From Aequorivita sp. (GTDB lineage Bacteria; Bacteroidota; Bacteroidia; Flavobacteriales; Flavobacteriaceae): 6,265 nt of DNA. The stretch covers positions 1-6,265 of the forward strand of contig JAGQYZ010000183.1 of NCBI GenBank assembly GCA_020435865.1. Reading direction: 5' to 3'. Positions 5,843 to 6,265 of the stretch are shown here, in pieces. How positions within the stretch are numbered: the stretch's first letter is position 1; each line of letters starts with the position of its first letter. The position numbers and the translations under genes were made by a program. The notes under the pieces are model-generated. The model saw only the letters and a program-made list of their open reading frames with translations, was not told where the DNA came from and did not search any database.

Positions 5843-6265
5843 ATGTTTTCCAGAACGAATATAGAAAAACAACTGCTTAAATTCCGTTCCAAACGGGTTG
5901 CAGAGCAAAACATTATGGATGAAGTGCAACGTATTTTTTCAGAAAACGAAAAAAGACGTGATGAAATTATTTTAAGTTTAACCGAAAAATCAAACGAGAT
6001 TGAAAACCATTTCGATTTTGATTTGCTTGAAACTGAGCACATATTTCATATTGAAGATATTAAAAAGCTCTGTATAACGTACCGTTTGCGGTTTTTGGAT
6101 TCGCATTATTTTAAAGGAGATTTCCCAGAAGAAGCTATTTCAGAAATTAGGAGTCTTGAAAACAAGCACAACATTACTCTGAAAAATTTCAAAATTATTG
6201 CACCTGCAAAACTTTTAAAACTTGAAAATGCCGACGACCCATTGCTTTTTGCGCCTATGGGCAAT
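5843..6265 (+). CDS. conserved-looking hypothetical protein, 3' end outside window
   Basis: A reading frame without stop runs from the divergent intergenic region to the right edge. From ATG 5843 it encodes at least 141 residues; ATG 5804 in the same frame would add 13 (MYGVNLFSKKLHP). I prefer 5843 because the protein then starts with MFSRTNIEKQLLKFRSKRV, which resembles starts of flavobacterial hypothetical proteins as I remember them; this is a weak argument. Residues 1-60 are highly charged and probably helical, with basic RSKR (15-18) and KRR (37-39). Next come FDFDLLETEHIFHIEDIKKL (57-76), TYRLRFLDSHYFKGDFPEEA (79-98), and a more hydrophobic segment, FKIIAPAKLLKLENADDPLLFAP (116-138). 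There is no signal peptide, membrane helix or catalytic motif I can name, so a cytoplasmic protein is likely. Codon use looks like that of the neighbours. It is transcribed divergently from the FAS1 pair. No function is proposed. Confidence 0.8.
   Translation, partial: MFSRTNIEKQLLKFRSKRVAEQNIMDEVQRIFSENEKRRDEIILSLTEKSNEIENHFDFDLLETEHIFHIEDIKKLCITYRLRFLDSHYFKGDFPEEAISEIRSLENKHNITLKNFKIIAPAKLLKLENADDPLLFAPMGN

Noticed and set aside
5773..6042. 89-codon minus-strand frame
   Set aside because: It is antisense to the better-supported right-edge gene; its Ser/Phe-rich composition is what the reverse of a Glu/Lys-rich gene gives.
1..6265. CRISPR array, tRNA or rRNA gene, insertion sequence or defence system
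   Set aside because: No spaced direct repeats, no tRNA-like cloverleaf noticed, no transposase or defence-type protein, and no terminal inverted repeats. The gene content looks like ordinary chromosome.

Overview
The window reads as an ordinary chromosomal segment of a member of the Bacteroidota, most likely the family Flavobacteriaceae. The DNA is AT-rich. The one clear promoter has the Bacteroidota form TAnnTTTG, start codons lack convincing Shine-Dalgarno sequences, and the protein types are typical of marine or soil flavobacteria: a Ste24-like M48 protease, a stand-alone pheT and small secreted fasciclin-domain proteins. The genus cannot be fixed from the sequence alone.

Left half, plus strand: the C-terminal half of an M48 (Ste24-type) membrane zinc protease is cut by the left edge. 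After 35 bp comes a complete 388-residue MFS transporter with a TTG start. Three perfect tandem copies of the heptamer CAACTTT follow just after its stop codon, then a consensus flavobacterial promoter and pheT, the beta subunit of phenylalanyl-tRNA synthetase (808 residues from the preferred ATG at 1905). pheS is not adjacent.

Right half: pheT converges on two minus-strand genes, with a perfect 11-bp hairpin in between that can terminate transcription from both sides. The two minus-strand genes each encode a signal peptide followed by one fasciclin (FAS1) domain. The one next to pheT is a canonical FAS1 protein. The one upstream is strongly divergent but still alignable. A second hairpin followed by a T-rich tract lies between them on the minus strand, so they are probably separate transcription units and not a simple operon. 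A divergent AT-rich intergenic region then leads to a plus-strand gene that runs off the right edge. It encodes a charged, probably cytoplasmic protein of no recognised function.

The genes do not form an obvious pathway: protein quality control at the membrane, export or uptake of a small solute, translation, and two secreted adhesion-type proteins lie side by side. I found no mobile element, CRISPR array, tRNA or rRNA, and no convincing sign of a new multi-gene system. The items most worth a second look are the uncharacterised right-edge gene, the heptamer array beside the pheT promoter, and the diverged FAS1 pair with its internal terminator.
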